From Zygnema cylindricum (Eukaryota > Streptophyta > Zygnematophyceae > Zygnematales > Zygnemataceae): a stretch of DNA of 64,000 nt. The position numbers were made by a program, and so were the translations under genes. The notes beneath the pieces were generated by a model that was given only the letters and a program-made list of their open reading frames with translations, had not been told where the DNA came from and searched no databases. The stretch spans positions 175,032-239,031 of the forward strand of contig JBBHKE010001131.1 in NCBI GenBank assembly GCA_037447655.1, given 5' to 3'. Below, piece after piece: positions 35,301-47,360 of this stretch. Numbering within the stretch: the first letter of the stretch is position 1; every line of letters begins with the position of its first letter.

Positions 35301-36842
35301 AACAAAAACAAAATTATACAATCTCAGAGAAACAACGTGGCAATAAGGTCTCATACATGTCTCTTGATGTAGATAGCATACGAAATCTTTTTCGGATATA
35401 TCAATAAACCAGCATTGACATTAGCAGTTATTGATCAAGCTGCATCTCGATAACTTTTGCTAAATTTGCAACTAATCAATGTCCATTCTTTAAGATGAAC
35501 CCAGAGTTCTCTGAAGTTCACGATAAGATGAAAGCCTTTGTATTTCAAATGAATCATCCAAAACAACATATTCAGCAATTCAGACTTCACCAACACATCT
35601 GGTTATGAAATCGATTATGTGGAACAGCTATTAATTCACGTTTCTCCAAGAAAACACTTCCAAGAGAGCTAAAAAATATGAAGCAGATCAGCATACTTCG
35701 TTCATGTGCGAACGGGACACAGCGCCACTATCAATCTTGAGGCATCTTCGTTTTCGCATTATCTTTTTACTGTAGCTCAGTTACATCTCTATCCTCAGCA
35801 TCTGTTTAGCTTCATGGCGTTTGAAAAGGAATAATTTGTGCAAACAAAGTTTTTCTTTTGCTATGGATTCCCTAGTACATTGTGTTGTGTCAGGTCACAA
35901 AAAAAGAGACAGGTAAACAAACAACGAATTTTAGAACAAGCAAACACGGGTTGATTGGGTCCTTGAAGTTATTGCTAAAATAATTTGACAAGAAAACTAC
36001 AGAGTACAATTGATTGGGAAAGACATTCACTGATTGAGTCCATGCATGCAAAACATCGGGGTGTGACATAGAACTTACTTGTACATAAGATCAAACATTT
36101 CAGTGACAAGCTGCTGCAGCTTCTCGTCGAAAACATATATTTTTTTGTTCTCAGCTCGAAGTTTAGGATCTGGGTACAATAATACGGAGAGTGGAGATTC
36201 GAACGAGACTGGTGTGGCTGTAAAGGTGCCACAGAAAAAATAGTCAGAAGAAACGTATGTTTGCCGGTAGCAAAAGTGTGGCAACCCTGCGTGCAAACTT
36301 ATACACTGGCAAGAACATCATACACAAATATTATTTCAATTTCTCTGATAAAGCAAACTGGAATACTAATTATTTCTAAACGACATGTTGGTCTATTTCT
36401 GGTAGGCAACGCTGAACAACTTGCACAGCAAGCAAGCATGTGAATTTATACACTGGACTTAGAACTATATCCAACAAAATAAATTCAGAGAAACAGGTTG
36501 AGGACTTTCACCTCCACTCTTATCCTCTCGAATGTCTTTTAACTCTTCAAAAATACTCCTCCTTGCAGCCACAACATGACTCCCACTCCTTCCCTGAAAG
36601 CCTTCTAATCCGACGTGCTGCAAGCTGTTTGAGTTCCATAATTGTTGTCTTTTCAACGACGTGAAAGACGAGTCACAAAAAGCGTGAGAAACACTACTCT
36701 CAGGCTCCACAGATCTTCCACGAGTCCGACTAGAGCTTCCAAAAAGTGAATAAAAAGGTCTTCTAACGACACAAGAAGTGCTCCCTACGACTACTCGATT
36801 ATAGCACCCAGGCGAAATTGATAATCGAGACAAAGTCGCCAT
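32387..36842 (-). CDS. PDF1B: Peptide deformylase, plastid type
   Basis: Removes the formyl group from the N-terminal methionine of organelle-made proteins. Six exons on the minus strand: 36842-36512, 36217-36079, 34402-34192, 33894-33784, 33328-33266, 32470-32387, joining in phase at GT-AG sites to 312 residues. The N-terminal ~110 residues are rich in Ser, Arg and Val with little acid, as in a plastid transit peptide. The three deformylase motifs are intact: GVGLAAPQVG (160-169), EGCLS (208-212, metal ligand Cys210) and QHEYDH (257-262, ligands His258 and His262, catalytic Glu259). GLPSPERV near the C-terminus is typical of the PDF1B branch. The exon 4 start was set after GACAG at 33894 because the nearer GATAG breaks phase. 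Longer than Arabidopsis PDF1B (about 273), mostly in the leader. Plastid targeting is inferred. Confidence 0.93.
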
Positions 36843-37345
36843 TAAACCTTGAATCTATTTCTACGAAGGAAATATTGCTAGATGTTTACCGTAGAATTCA
36901 CTAGCCCGTAGCTATGAGCTAGACGTATGTATGATTAGACACAAAAAATATAGTTAAGGGAGCCCGGGATTAGCTAATGTTTACGAAAATGATGCATGAA
37001 CTCCTAAACGTTCTGATGCATTCTTTCTGGATGCTGGTTTGCTCACACTTTTTTCACAGAAATTTGCCACGAGGCGAAAGTAGAACTCTTCCTTGCTCGG
37101 CGAATTCTCCTAAATGGCTGTTTTGCTGTCGCCATAGACGAAAATGAACGCAAGACTACGGTACAGGTAAGGTTCGTTAGTTGTCTCGCCCGTGGAGTGA
37201 AAGGTGTGAAACCCTCTTTCACACCGCGAAATGCCGCGTGCCTTTCACACTTCGCAAAATACCGCGCCGGTATCGTGTCAAGATTTTTTTTTTTTTCGGA
37301 CTTTAAATCTGACCAGGAGGTGTATACGGATCCCCCCCCGCACGT
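36843..37345. other. Upstream flank of the peptide deformylase gene
   Basis: No further exon is recognisable. A short imperfect inverted repeat (GTGAAAGGTGTGAAACCCTCTTTCACACC) lies at about 37,197-37,226. The element at 37,348 marks its outer limit. Confidence 0.4.
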
Positions 37346-37347
37346 TA

Positions 37348-37845
37348 CACCGCGAATCGTACATAGAGTAAATTACTCTAATTCGGTTGCTCGAAATTTC
37401 GACTCTATCACATGAAATAGAGTAAATGATTCTAGTTTTTTCGTTATTCTATTTAAGGTAAAGTTTAATAAGAGTTTTAATTCCAATATAGGTTCGTTTT
37501 AGATAGTGTGGAGTACGGACGACCTCCGACCGTGCAAAATTGTACTTTATTAAGTAAAAAAGTACAAATAATGATTAATACAGGCCGTTATCATGTAGTT
37601 GCGTTTTAACAAACCACGTAATGCAACGTCATAGTGACGATAAACTGTACGTTTTGCCAAATTCTGTACGAATATCTTATTTACACTAGAGGATATTAGC
37701 GTGCCAAATTAGAGTACTTAAATAAATTAGAGTAAACTTCATTGTTGAAAAAGCTCTATCACATAAATTAGCGTAAATTACTCTAATTGTTTTTTTTAGA
37801 TTTTGTACTCTAATTTTTTCATTACTCTAATTACGATTCGCGGTG
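37348..37845. mobile_element. 498-bp MITE of the pogo-like family (copy b)
   Basis: Left end CACCGCGAATCGTACATAG; reversed right end CACCGCGAATCGTAATTAG. TA flanks both sides (37346-37347 and 37846-37847). The interior shares GTGTGGAGTACGGACG and CTCTAATT motifs with copy a and the 9.8-kb element. It lies about 500 bp upstream of the peptide deformylase start. Confidence 0.87.
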
Positions 37846-37847
37846 TA

Positions 37848-38211
37848 GTTTTTTGTACCTTAACCCATACCAGTTTCCATGATCAGGAAATCATTTTAGT
37901 CTTTGCGCCGACCTGAGCGGGTATATGTAGCTTATACGTCTCAGTTTTTTGTAAAGTCGTCAATAACAACGATTCGCACACGACTCTGTTGGCCATAAAT
38001 CATACCGAATGATGTGAATCACACTAAAGTTAGCTATCTGTATTCAAGATTGTAGATTGCACTCTACCACTTCTCCTTACACCAAACTATGAATATGGTT
38101 TGTAAATTATCGATTACAATATTGTACCCTTGCCTTAATACCGAGGGTACGACAAAAAACCCATTTTTGTTACTTTAACGATATGGTTTGTAAAAATTTC
38201 ATGGATATCTC
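37848..38211. other. No gene seen
   Basis: AT-rich spacer between the MITE and the first family C LTR. Confidence 0.4.
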
Positions 38212-39321
38212 TGTTGTTCTACAACCACCGTTGCAGGAGGAGGACCAGCAGTAGTGGAAGTAGACATGAAAAACAACAGAAACTATCAAAGTACCTACTC
38301 AACAACCAAATTTGAACTGACACAAAATATGACTCAAAAGATCAATATGCCTCAAATTTGCCACGGTGATACACAGTACAGTAAACTGACCATTCCCGAA
38401 ATTGCAGCCTATATGACCAAGTAAACCATAAGATATGATGTTTGGAAGTTTCCCAAAAATTGCCCTTAGAAAATCATATTCCCAAAACTGGATGATACAA
38501 AATTGGCTAAGTCCTAAACTATATACTCACAGTGAGTATCTACTGGTCACACTAATTCGGGTGACCGTACTACGAAACTATCCTAACCAACGACAAAGTA
38601 TCCAGCCTGTACGTTACTGTACCGTGAGTACCTCAAAAAAGCCTAATTATTATTTTCCAAAAACCTAATTAATAAAACACTAATTTTTATTACACTAAAC
38701 TACAAAACAATGTTATTCAAATATTTTCACATGGCGAACCGTATAAAATGTTCTAGGTTAGTCACGGTAGTCGCTAAAGTCCAACCGACTACCGTAGTGT
38801 AGTACGAAGCACCTGAGTGCTTCGTCACTTGTGGTCCCACGTGAATCACGCCTCGTCACTTGTGGTCCCACGTAATTCACGCCTCGTCATTTGCGGTCCC
38901 ACGTGAATCATGCTTGTGGTTCTAGGTGAATCGCGTCCGTCGACACCACTCGAAATCAATGATTATAATTCCTATCGTACAACACATTTCCGAAATATCT
39001 GGAAGTTTCCATTTAATGATCATAGAAATGTTCCGTACCATATATTTCCAAGATATCCGTAGGACTCCAAAAATCGTTGTACCATATATATTATGAGGTA
39101 TCCAGATCAGATTCCGTCCGTCTGATCTGGCAATTAGAATTGTCTGCTCCTTGATGCATGTCGACGCCACTCCGTAAAACCAGCAGATGTCTTATACCCT
39201 CTATTGTACTTTTGCTATTGTAACACTAATAAAGGTAAGTAATACATACAACTACTTAGAAAATATTATAAGTCTTTTTGGTCTCCTCTATTTACTGAAC
39301 TAAAGATTTCAAATCTTAACA
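38212..39321 (-). repeat. Family C copia LTR (3' LTR of element C1)
   Basis: 1,110 bp with TG...CA ends (TGTTGTTCTACAAC at the low side, AATCTTAACA at the high side). The element reads on the minus strand. A polypurine tract (AAAGATTTAGGGGAG on the minus strand) abuts it at 39,322. The partner LTR is at 57,766-58,811 plus 63,058-63,128. Confidence 0.88.
38822..38935 (+). repeat. 31-bp tandem repeat with CCCACGTG in the family C LTR
   Basis: Units of TCGTCACTTGTGGTCCCACGTG type start at 38822, 38853 and 38884, with a degenerate fourth. The partner LTR has the same array at about 58,383-58,497. The CACGTG core is a G-box type site. Confidence 0.8.
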
Positions 39322-40223
39322 CTCCCCTAAATCTTTAGACTCAGTTACTCACTTAGTAAAACAGCCTCTCTACAAAACTGCAACTTACGAGCAGGAAGGG
39401 CTTTTGTTAACATGTCAACCACCATCTTCTCATCCGGTAAAAAACACAACTAAATGACTTTTGCGAGTACTTTTTCCCTAGCAAAGTGAAGTCTAACATC
39501 CATGTGTTTGCTTTTAAAATGATGGCTACGGTTAGAGGCAATGGCAATGGCTGCCTGGTTGTCACACCGATAGACCGATTCCTGTAGAATAGACATGACC
39601 CATAGGAGCACCTTGAGAGCCGAAGCTGGTGCCATGTATTCACACTCCATTGTGGATTGAGCAGTAACCTTTTGTAATTTGCTACTCCAACAGCAAGTTC
39701 TATCTCCAATCTTTAGCACAAAACCGGTTGTAAATTTTTGGCTTGGCATGTCCCCATAGCTAGCATCGCTCCACATCTGTATTTTCACCTCTCCTCCTCC
39801 GAGTACAAGCTTGAGATTTCGAGTACCAACAAGATATCTCATTACCCTTTTCGCTGCTTCCCAGTCTGCCTTTTTAGGATTTTGCAAACTTCTACTGAAG
39901 ACTCCCACAGCTGCTGCAATATCGGGTCTTGTACAATTTATAAAATATATAAGACTTCCGACTACGTGTCAATATGGATTTAAAGCCATAAACTCTTCCT
40001 CCCTTGTCCTTAGACTCCCACCAACCATTATGCATGAATCAGTATCAATTCCTTCTATTTTCAGCCTGAATTCCATCGGAGTTAGGGATCCATTCGCAGC
40101 TTTCATTTCAAATCTTTCAAGCATGTTACCTATTGTTTCTTTCTGAGTCAACATAATCAACCTTTTGTTTCTATCTCTTTCTACCTGTATATCTAAAATA
40201 TACTTGGCTTCACCGAGGTCCTT
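39322..40223 (-). pseudogene. Family C copia pol, 3' part (end of reverse transcriptase, RNase H)
   Basis: Minus-strand stretches resemble the end of copia reverse transcriptase (DLGEAKYILDIQVERD), then the copia RNase H (MWSDASYGDMPS, STMECEYMAPASALK, CDNQAAIAIASN, HFKSKHMDVRLHF). Frames are broken by stops and frame changes. The sequence breaks at 40,223/40,224 exactly where family A begins and resumes at 54,549 on the far side of the array. Confidence 0.85.
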
Positions 40224-40228
40224 CATCT

Positions 40229-40611
40229 TGTTCATATTTGTGTATTTTCTAGGTCTATAATAGCATAGAAAAAGACATAGGCAACCTCTAACTCCCCTCT
40301 CCAAGCCCCCACACTTGTTGTAGTCACTGAAGGCTCGATAGGGAGCTAGAGCCATGGCTGCTTATGCTCTTTAGAGAAGGCAGGGGATAAAATAGGTAGA
40401 CTTCCCAAAATATACATGACGAATCAAGAATTAATCCTGGTACTTGACGTCCGTCATGACACCCGCAGACGTTAGCTTTATCCGTTAAGTCTAGAACTAG
40501 TGTTACGATGTAGTGTGTTTGATAAAGATATATATATTAACACGTAGACTAATTCGTTTAACGACAATAAATACTTAGTGCATAGATACGGTTTAATTTA
40601 GTATGGAGTAC
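40229..40611 (+). repeat. Family A LTR 1, first piece
   Basis: Starts TGTTCATATTTGTGTATTTTC and is collinear with the start of LTR 3 (53,380) up to GGAGTAC. The remaining pieces are 42,044-42,472 and 48,043-48,405. Confidence 0.88.
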
Positions 40612-42043
40612 TGTCGTGCATGTGCCTATTTGGACCAAAAAACATGCAACCCAACCAGCTGTCGAACAGAAAAGGTATCAAAGCAAAAAGAATCATAACA
40701 CAAAGCCAAAATAGATATGACATTGGGAAAAAGGAAGGTGGAAGGTGAGTGGGCAGCCGAGAAAGAGGTCCATTTATCAGTAAGCCGATGGGTAGCCACT
40801 AGGCTCCACGGTCTGGGCGTATTCCTTACAGGAGTTAGGTCTAGGAATTCAAATAAAGAAAAACAAAATCAGAAAAATGCAAAAAAACAACAATAGAGAT
40901 CTACAAAGAATCTGAGATAAACGGATCTTGGCATGGCGATTACAAAAAATACAACCAGAAAACAAGCAATGAAAATATGCAGAGAATCCGAAATAACCGA
41001 ATTCTAACAAACAAGTAAAAATAGCAACAAGAAAATACAAGTAAGCAACGTTAAAAATCTACACAAAATTCGAGAAATCCGGATTTTGACACACTAATAA
41101 CCAATTGCAAAAAATGATATTAGAAAGGAAGCGACTGGGAGCTATAGAGAATCCGAGATAACCAGATTCTAACAAACCACCAGCAAACTCCAACCAAGGC
41201 AACGAAAATTAGAGAAGAAAAAGTCAAACACTTATTCACCAAAGGCATCCACAAAGGTTCAGAAACAGCTTGAGAAAGCAGGCAAAATCCACACTAAAAG
41301 AGGTTGTTGAAGGGAAACCGTGCGGACTCCGGCCGAAACCGAGTGAATTAACTTGTAGGTCTTACAATGAAAGTTTAATGAGGAAAGAGAAAAGCTAAAC
41401 TATTAAAAAACTAAGGCAAAAAAAGCCTTGCAGGGAAAAAACTGACAATTTGACTAAGGAAAAAGACAAGGGAAAAGACAAAAAAATCTAAATACGCTTC
41501 TACCAATTCCTCTACTCTCAAATTATCAGAGTAACAACCTAACGAAATAGCCTAAGTACTAACTTCTAACATTTTCTAACTAACCAATAGCGTAAGAGAC
41601 TAATATGTACGATTTGCGCCTACTTTAGGTCCTGGCCAATAGGCGACTAGGACCGTCTGCCTACGTTACAAAATTCACGGTCCACGGATAAAAACCCTTC
41701 CTAATCTACATGGAAATGCGTGAACCTCCAAGGGTTCACGACTTAAACTTCAAACAATCACATTGCAGCGCCAACGATCTAAAATCGCACGTCCAATTAT
41801 AGTGGCCGGCTGTCGCGTGAAGTCAAAATTTGCGACGAATATTGAAGTACGATCGCCCTTTTTCACGCGAATGTGTACTTTTGTTCCACACGCGGAATTT
41901 TCGGCGCCACTTAACCAAAGTACCCCATAATATATGTGTCTACACCAAATTTGTACCCCAAACAGAATTAGTGTAGCTGCAGCCCGAGATATTCCTACAA
42001 ATAAACGAAATAAATGTCTCGACACAATGCGGAATGACAGTAA
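40612..42043. other. 1.4-kb unclassified insertion in family A LTR 1
   Basis: Absent from LTRs 2 and 3, where the flanking sequence is continuous (GAGTAC then GGTAAGGTTATG in LTR 3). Edges begin TGTCGTGCATG and end near GAATGACAGTAA. No clean target duplication was found. No coding is recognised. About 40,905-41,170 holds four degenerate ~80-bp units. Boundaries are good to a few bases. Confidence 0.6.
40905..41175 (+). repeat. Degenerate ~80-bp tandem repeat with a palindromic core
   Basis: Units begin GAAT(C/T)(C/T)GAGATAA(A/C)C(G/C)GAT near 40,908, 40,982, 41,068 and 41,146. The core GAATCCG...CGGATTC is an imperfect inverted repeat. Confidence 0.6.
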
Positions 42044-42472
42044 GGTAAGGTTATGAAACGGATACCGCGCATTTGTTTCGAACGCGAAAAAAACACCACC
42101 CATGTATTTATGACGGCTACGATCAAAACCTGGTTTCGATCGGACGTCCGGAAAGGATGCCGAGATCGCGGAAGAAGATTTTGGCGGTTTGCGGTCATCG
42201 CCACATAAGATGACACGTGGCAAAATGACATTGGATCGCGGCATCTCCGGGGATTACGTGAACGAATCTGGAGATGACATGTGTTGACATTTTGGCAATG
42301 TCGTACGATAGCCGTACAAAAAGTACACCGGCACCTGTACTTTTCTGTACGTCACATTAATTTGATTGGTGCCGTACGCCAGTAGATAAAGTTTTATAGA
42401 GAGATAGGACTTAGAAAATTTAGTAGGTAGCAGCCTCTCTCCGAGAGAGCTCCCGTACAAAAGGGTCATCTT
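42044..42472 (+). repeat. Family A LTR 1, second piece
   Basis: Collinear with LTR 3 from 53,762 (GGTAAGGTTATGAAACGGAT) to 54,187. It includes a CACGTGGC site at about 42,214 and ends in the target site of copia B (ATCTT, 42468-42472). Confidence 0.9.
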
Positions 42473-43212
42473 TGTTGTTCTGAGGCAAGTGCTGGTACTG
42501 AAGATGAAGAAGATGCAGCAGTAGTCATCGTAGAACAAATCAAGAGAGGAAGCTTCCACAAATACCGATGGCTGAACAGCAACTTTGACAGACTATAACT
42601 TTCAGAAAAATGATCTAATGGTCCTGAAAATTTACCACAGTTTAGACAACATAAAAAGAACACACACACAAAAGTTCAATGAATTCCGATCACAGATCTG
42701 TGAGATATGCAGAAATGAAATTACATAAAACTGAGTGTACAGTTTTCATATCATTTGTTCCTAATGAATCAAATTCACTAAGTCCTACTTCTATACACCG
42801 AAACTACACTAAGCTGTACGGAGGGGCATTCCAACTGTACATCTAACATTCTATCACAAATATTTACACCGAAGTTCAGACAACGTAAAGTGATAACGAT
42901 CTAGTCACGCCTCGTCACTATTTGTTGGCGGCGACTGTCAGCGGTCCGATTAGAGGATTTGGCACCGTAGAATTGACTTCACGAAGTCCAGTGGTCCTGC
43001 CGAATTTCCGTACGTCCACGGAGGACATACTCACGGATTCTCCCAAGTGACGACACGTGTCCCAAGTGTGAATGAACCGTGAACTCCCAACTTCACTGTC
43101 ACACTAATTTCGGTAAGTGCTGAACCGAACTCAACCAAAAATAGCTTAAGTCCTGAACAACTCTCTCTCACAGCTGAGGCATAAAGAGGACTAAAGCTTT
43201 CTAAAAACAACA
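42473..43212 (-). repeat. Family B 3' LTR
   Basis: 740 bp. A polypurine tract (AAAGCTTTAGGGAAG on the minus strand) abuts it at 43,213. It still carries the gag start region (MTTAASSSSSVPAL), here without a gene after it. It contains GACACGTGTC near 43,052. Differences from the other LTR are concentrated in the low-coordinate ~260 bp. Confidence 0.93.
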
Positions 43213-43274
43213 CTTCCCTAAAGCTTTAGACTCTGCTAGTCAGTCAGTCCACATGCCTCTCTACAGAACTTCAA

Positions 43275-46200
43275 TTAGGGAGCAGGTAAGGGTTTCGTCA
43301 TCATATCAGCCACCATTTGCTCATCCGGTAAATAACTCAACTTCAAGACTTTTCCCATCACCTTTTCTCTTACAAAGTGTAGCTTGATATCAATGTGCTT
43401 ACTCTTAAAGTGATGACTGGGATTAGATGCAATAACGATTGCTGCCTGATTATCACACCACACTATCTGTGGTCCAGATTGCATAAAGAAAAGCTCTTGG
43501 AGAAGAGACTTTACCCAAAGTAACTCTTTAACTGCTGAGCTGGCAGCCATGTACTCAGCCTCCATGGTAGACTGAGCCGTTACCTTCTGAAGTTTGCTGC
43601 TCCAGCAGCAAGTTCCACTTCCGATCTTCAAAATGTATCCGGTGGTGGAGCGTCGGCTCGGCATATCTCCGTAGCTCGCATCGCTCCATGTATGAATTTT
43701 GACTTCCTCTCCACCGAGAGAGAGTCTAAGATTTTGAGTTCCTGCAAGATAACGAAAAACTCTCTTTGCTGCGTCATAGTTTGATTTCGTTGGATTTTGA
43801 AGGCTTCGGCTTAAGGCTCCAACAGCTGCTGCGATGTCGGGACGAGTACAATTCATGAAATAAATGAGGCTTCCGACAATATGCCTGTAAGGAATGGAGG
43901 ACATAGAATATGCCTCCCCTCAATCTATGAAACCATCAACCAAAACACCACCATCCGTTTCCGTGCCTTCCAATTTCTGCCTGAATTCCATAGGAGTGGC
44001 ACTCCCTTTTGCGTCCGACATGCCAAACTTTTCTAACATGTTCTTGATTGCTTCCTTTTGAGTTAAATAAATAATTTTTTGTTTCTTGTCTCTTTCTACT
44101 TGAATTCCTAGAATATACTTAGCCTCACCCAAGTCTTTCATTTCAAACCGGGAATTCAAAGCTGATTTTATTTTATTAATCTCATTGATAGATTTGCTAA
44201 TCAGTAGCAAATCATCTACATAAACTGCCACATAAATCACTCCATCATCACCTTGCATTACATAGACTGAGTGATCTGAACTGATCGTGGTAAAGCCAAG
44301 ATTGGTTAAAAACTCATCTAATTTTAGGTTCCATTGTCTCGGAGCCTGTTTCAGACCATACAGGGACTTCAACAGTTTACAGACCATATTTTCTTTCCCT
44401 TTTTCTGCATACATCTCTGGCTGCTTCATATAAATTACTTCCTCCAAATCACCATGCAAGAAAGAAGTTTTAACATCCATCTGATGCAATTCCATATCCT
44501 CTATTGCAGCAAGAGATAGCAAAACTCTAACAGTAGGAAAGCGAACTACAGGAGAGAAAGTCTCTTCATAGTCAATTCCCTCCTTTTGGCTAAATCCCTT
44601 AGCAACCAGTCTAGCTTTATATCTCTCTATTGTATTATCAGGATTCAATTTTAATTTGAAGACCCACTAACAACAGATAGCTTTCTGGTTCGGTTTGAGC
44701 TCCACAAGTTCCCAAGTTTGGGCTTCCATAATTGACTTTATCTCCTCATTTGCAGCCGAGATCCAGTGATCCTTTTCAGGAACAAAAAAAGCTTCATGAA
44801 TAGTAAGCGGCTCCCCTGTGCTTGCAGAAAAAGCACTCTCAACTCGGTCGCCTCGAAGGCGGCTGCTTTGCCTTCTTCCCCCCGGAAAATTTGACGCGCG
44901 AACTGTTGGTTCCCTACCTTGCCGCACAGGGCGTGTATTGGGAGGAGCATCAACAGAAGGAGCAGCTCCACAAGGAGTATTAGACGGCCCAGAGGCATTT
45001 GGGAGAGAGGTAGAAGAAGTAGAAGAGGATGGAGTAAAAGGTACCTGCTGAAGAATGATATATTCTTGTATTTTCTCATTCCTTTCAGTTGCATCCATGC
45101 TAAAAACGTCAACAGATTGACTTTCTTCTTTAATCTGAATACTCCTAGCTGTTTGAAGGCATCCTCTCTGAGGATTATAGACTCTATAACCTGCAGATTC
45201 ATCATCATAGCCTAAAAAGACACCAGGTACAGATTTTGGACTAAGCTTCCAATTAAGAAGATTATCCAAGATAAAACATTTGCTACCAAAAACTCTAAAA
45301 TGACTGACATTTGGCTTTCTGCCTGTCCACACTTCATAAGGTGTCTTATCCCTAACAGCTCGGGTTTCCACTCTATTTCTGATGTAGGAAGCACAATGAA
45401 AAGCTTCCCCCCAAAACTTTGGATCCACACCTTTATCGGCCATCATAGATCGAGCACATTCAGTCAAAGTCCGATTAAGTCTCTCGGCAACACCATTTTG
45501 TTCCGGTGTGTACGGAGCAGTAAATTCACGAGAGATGCCATTCTCTTTCAAAAAATCAGCAAATGCATGAGATACATACTCTCCACCATTATCCGTTCGC
45601 AAAGCAAGAATAGATTTGCCGTGAAGTTTCTCCGCCCAGATTTTGTAGTGCTTAAAGTGAGTGAAGACTTCTCCCTTCTCCATCATGAAGTATAGGCGAC
45701 TATATCGGGAGTAATCGTCTGTAAAGGTGACAAAGAAGCGGCTGCCACCAAGAGAGGGAACTTTGGAAGGGCCGAAGACATCAGAGTGAATAATACCAAG
45801 GAGATCTTTGGCTCGATGATCAGAAACTTGTGGTAGAGGAAGCTTGTGAAGCTTTCCGAGAGCACAACCATCACAAACAAGGGACTCTTTTTGACCAAGC
45901 TTGACTCCTTCTATCATATTATGGTTTATCATCTTAGTAAGTCTCTCATGATGCACATGACCAAGCCTTTTATGCCACAAAACATTATCACATAGGACAT
46001 TGGAGTACGCAAAATCAATTTTATTAGCCAGGTCCATGCGGTACAAAAAGTTTGGGCCTCTAGTTCCTACTAGAGCTACTCTTCCATTCTTGCTCACTAT
46101 TTTTTTGCCATTTTTCTGGAGAACCTCAAAGCCTTTGCTTTCAGCTACAAACGTAGAAAACAAATTTTTCTTGAACTTTGGAACATACAAGACATCATAC

Positions 46201-47360
46201 AAAGTTATCTTAACAACCTTTCCATCTATCACACAATCGAGATCTATGTTTCCTTTGGCATTTGATTCAACAACATAGCCACAAGCATAAAAGATCTGAC
46301 GTAAATGAATAAAAGACATCTCCTTAAACCAAGACTTGTTCCAGCACATGTGTGAAGAGCTGCCGGAATCCATTATCCATCCGAGGTCCTTTTCTCCTTC
46401 CATCATGTCGAGTTTGGCGAGAGCAAAGAACTCTTTGTCATCAGTTTTTGGAAAACTGATCACATCAGGTGTCGTTTCCTTGGTCTTTTTCTTCTCTAAT
46501 TCCGTATCCTCCGCTGAAAATGCAACAATTTTATTCGGAGGTTTTTGGGAAATGGGAGGTCCACGGTGTCTCCATCCTTTTCGAAAGGTACCTGTTTCAA
46601 GAGCTTTTATATACAAAGGACAAGCTCTGAAGGAGTGACCATCAGTATAGCAATAAACACATTTCTCAAACTGAGGATTAAACTGATTCCCATGATATCT
46701 ATTTTCCCTCTGAAACTGAGCCGTAAATGCTACAGCTGGTTTTCCAAATCCTAAAACTGTCTGAGTAGCCTCTTCTGCCAAGATAAACTCTATAGCTGTT
46801 TGCAAATTCCAAAGAGGTTTAGACAATTTTTTCATTTCATCTGAGGCTCCTTTATATTCATTAGGAAGCCCCTTTAGGAGAATCATGGCCTGATGATAAA
46901 GGGAGAAAGTCCCCCCAGAACATGCATTTTTTGACAGTAACATTCGAAACCGATTAGTGTATTCCACAATGCTACCACCTGTGTACTTATACTCATAGAT
47001 TTGACCATCAATTATAATCTCATGCTGGTCACTAGCTTTAACATAAGAAGATTTCAATGAATCCCACATATCTGATGCCTTTGCAACATTAATATATGTC
47101 ATATGCAATTCTTTTGATATCATAAGCTTTACTAAATACAAAGCCTGGTCATTTTTTTGATCAAAATTGGCATCAGATTCTGCCAATGATCCATTTAACA
47201 CATCAATAAGTTTCACTTGCTTGAAGTAAGACTTAACCAAATATGCCCAATACAGATATTCACGTCCATCAAAGACCGGAATTCGTGAAGGCGGGCCCGT
47301 GACCTGTTGTTCTAAGACAAGTGCTGGTACTGAAGATGAAGAAGATGCAGCAGTAGTCAT
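43275..47360 (-). pseudogene. Family B copia gag-pol polyprotein, two in-frame stops
   Basis: One minus-strand frame runs from the ATG at 47360-47358, which lies inside the 5' LTR, to 43275. Landmarks in order: gag with CCHC knuckle CVYCYTDGHSFRAC; protease IMDSGSSSH; the integrase zinc region (LWHKRLGHVH...CDGCALGK); integrase core Asp (IIHSD), Asp (RTDNGGEY), Glu (NGVAERLNR); reverse transcriptase with intact YVDD (VAVYVDDLLLIS); RNase H with SDASYGD, MEAEYMAAS and CDNQAAIVIAS. Breaks are a TAG at 44667-44669 at the start of the reverse transcriptase, where family C has Lys, and a TGA at 43920-43922 between reverse transcriptase and RNase H. There is no frameshift. The stop at 43275-43277 may also be early, since relatives continue a few residues. 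Recently active by its intact structure, now not translatable in full. Confidence 0.93.
47290..47304 (-). other. Primer-binding site of family B, inside the gag frame
   Basis: Directly after the 5' LTR the minus strand reads GGTCACGGGCCCGCC. Sister families have GGTTATGGGCCCACC-like sequences at the same place, complementary to the anticodon arm of eukaryotic initiator tRNA-Met; this copy differs by three transitions. Here it encodes part of QVTGPP. Confidence 0.65.
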
